NCBI GenBank assembly: GCA_005779525.1
Contig: SXIZ01000132.1
Location: forward strand, 1-14,464
Direction of reading: 5' to 3'
DNA: 14,464 bases
Source: Methylococcaceae bacterium
Lineage (GTDB): Bacteria; Pseudomonadota; Gammaproteobacteria; Methylococcales; Methylomonadaceae
The notes beneath the pieces were generated by a model. It had not been told where the DNA came from. It saw only the letters and a list, made by a program, of their open reading frames with translations, and did no database searches. A program made the position numbers and the translations under genes. Every line of letters begins with the position of its first letter. The stretch's first letter is position 1. Below are positions 14,370 through 14,464 of this stretch, piece after piece.

Positions 14370-14464
14370 TTATTGTCCTTGGTTATGATTGATTGACGCC
14401 ATCGCCTTGACTGAATCAACCTCAACAGCATTAATTTTTGTACCATCTTTTACATTACCTACCC
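14370..14464 (-). CDS. RND periplasmic adaptor subunit, C-terminal fragment
   Basis: Only the last 30 codons are in the window. This is the only minus-strand frame open here, ending in TAA at bases 14372-14370, 5 bases before the permease ATG. The visible residues begin VGNVKDGTKINAVEVDS. This resembles the C-terminal membrane-proximal end of membrane-fusion proteins, where a 'V.DG..V' turn is common. The position directly before an HAE1 permease is where the adaptor gene (acrA/mexA type) normally lies. The adaptor would be an inner-membrane-anchored periplasmic protein joining permease and outer-membrane channel. The call rests mainly on position because little sequence is available. Confidence 0.7.
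   Translation of the reverse strand, partial: VGNVKDGTKINAVEVDSVKAMASINHNQGQ

Noticed and set aside
1..14464. CRISPR arrays, tRNA or rRNA genes, transposase genes
   Set aside because: No regularly spaced repeats, cloverleaf-like segments, ribosomal RNA sequence or transposase motif were seen by eye. A covariance-model scan was not possible.

Overview
The window looks like a chromosomal segment from a gammaproteobacterium of moderate GC. The evidence is the combination of a DamX-like SPOR protein, an M18 aminopeptidase, a FimV-type LysM protein, an FdxA-type 7Fe ferredoxin and a Gram-negative RND/NodT tripartite efflux operon. A genus cannot be named from the sequence alone. No rRNA, tRNA, CRISPR array, transposase gene or phage gene was seen.

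Layout. (1) 1-5364, plus strand: the 3' part of a DamX-like SPOR-domain cell-division protein is followed closely by an M18 aminopeptidase. After a 128-bp gap comes a two-gene unit, a cyclic-nucleotide-binding-like/HDOD protein overlapping a compact FimV-like protein. (2) 5365-5480: a convergent intergenic region with two hairpins. (3) 5481-5804, minus strand: fdxA. (4) 5805-6131: a divergent regulatory region with a recognisable extended -10 promoter for fdxA. It ends in a 27-codon ORF with a good Shine-Dalgarno sequence that runs into pqqD. (5) 6132-7509, plus strand: pqqD and pqqE overlap, with no pqqA, pqqB or pqqC beside them. (6) 7507-7630: an inverted-repeat element resembling a MITE starts exactly at the pqqE stop codon. 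(7) 7771-14464, minus strand: a co-directional run read from the right edge. It contains the end of a periplasmic adaptor, an RND permease, a NodT-type outer-membrane lipoprotein, an unrecognised multi-pass membrane protein and a CNNM/CBS/CorC-type transporter.

How the genes relate. The adaptor, permease and outer-membrane factor form a complete tripartite pump, and the spacing suggests the two following membrane proteins share its transcript. PqqD (peptide chaperone) and PqqE (radical SAM enzyme) together perform the first step of PQQ biosynthesis, crosslinking a Glu and a Tyr in the PqqA peptide. The precursor and later enzymes must be elsewhere if PQQ is made. The HDOD and FimV proteins are translationally coupled and may act together at the cell pole or envelope, which is an inference. 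The points most worth a second look are the orphan pqqDE pair with its short leader ORF, the MITE-like element, the Asp-to-Asn change in the RND proton-relay motif, and the HDOD-FimV pairing.
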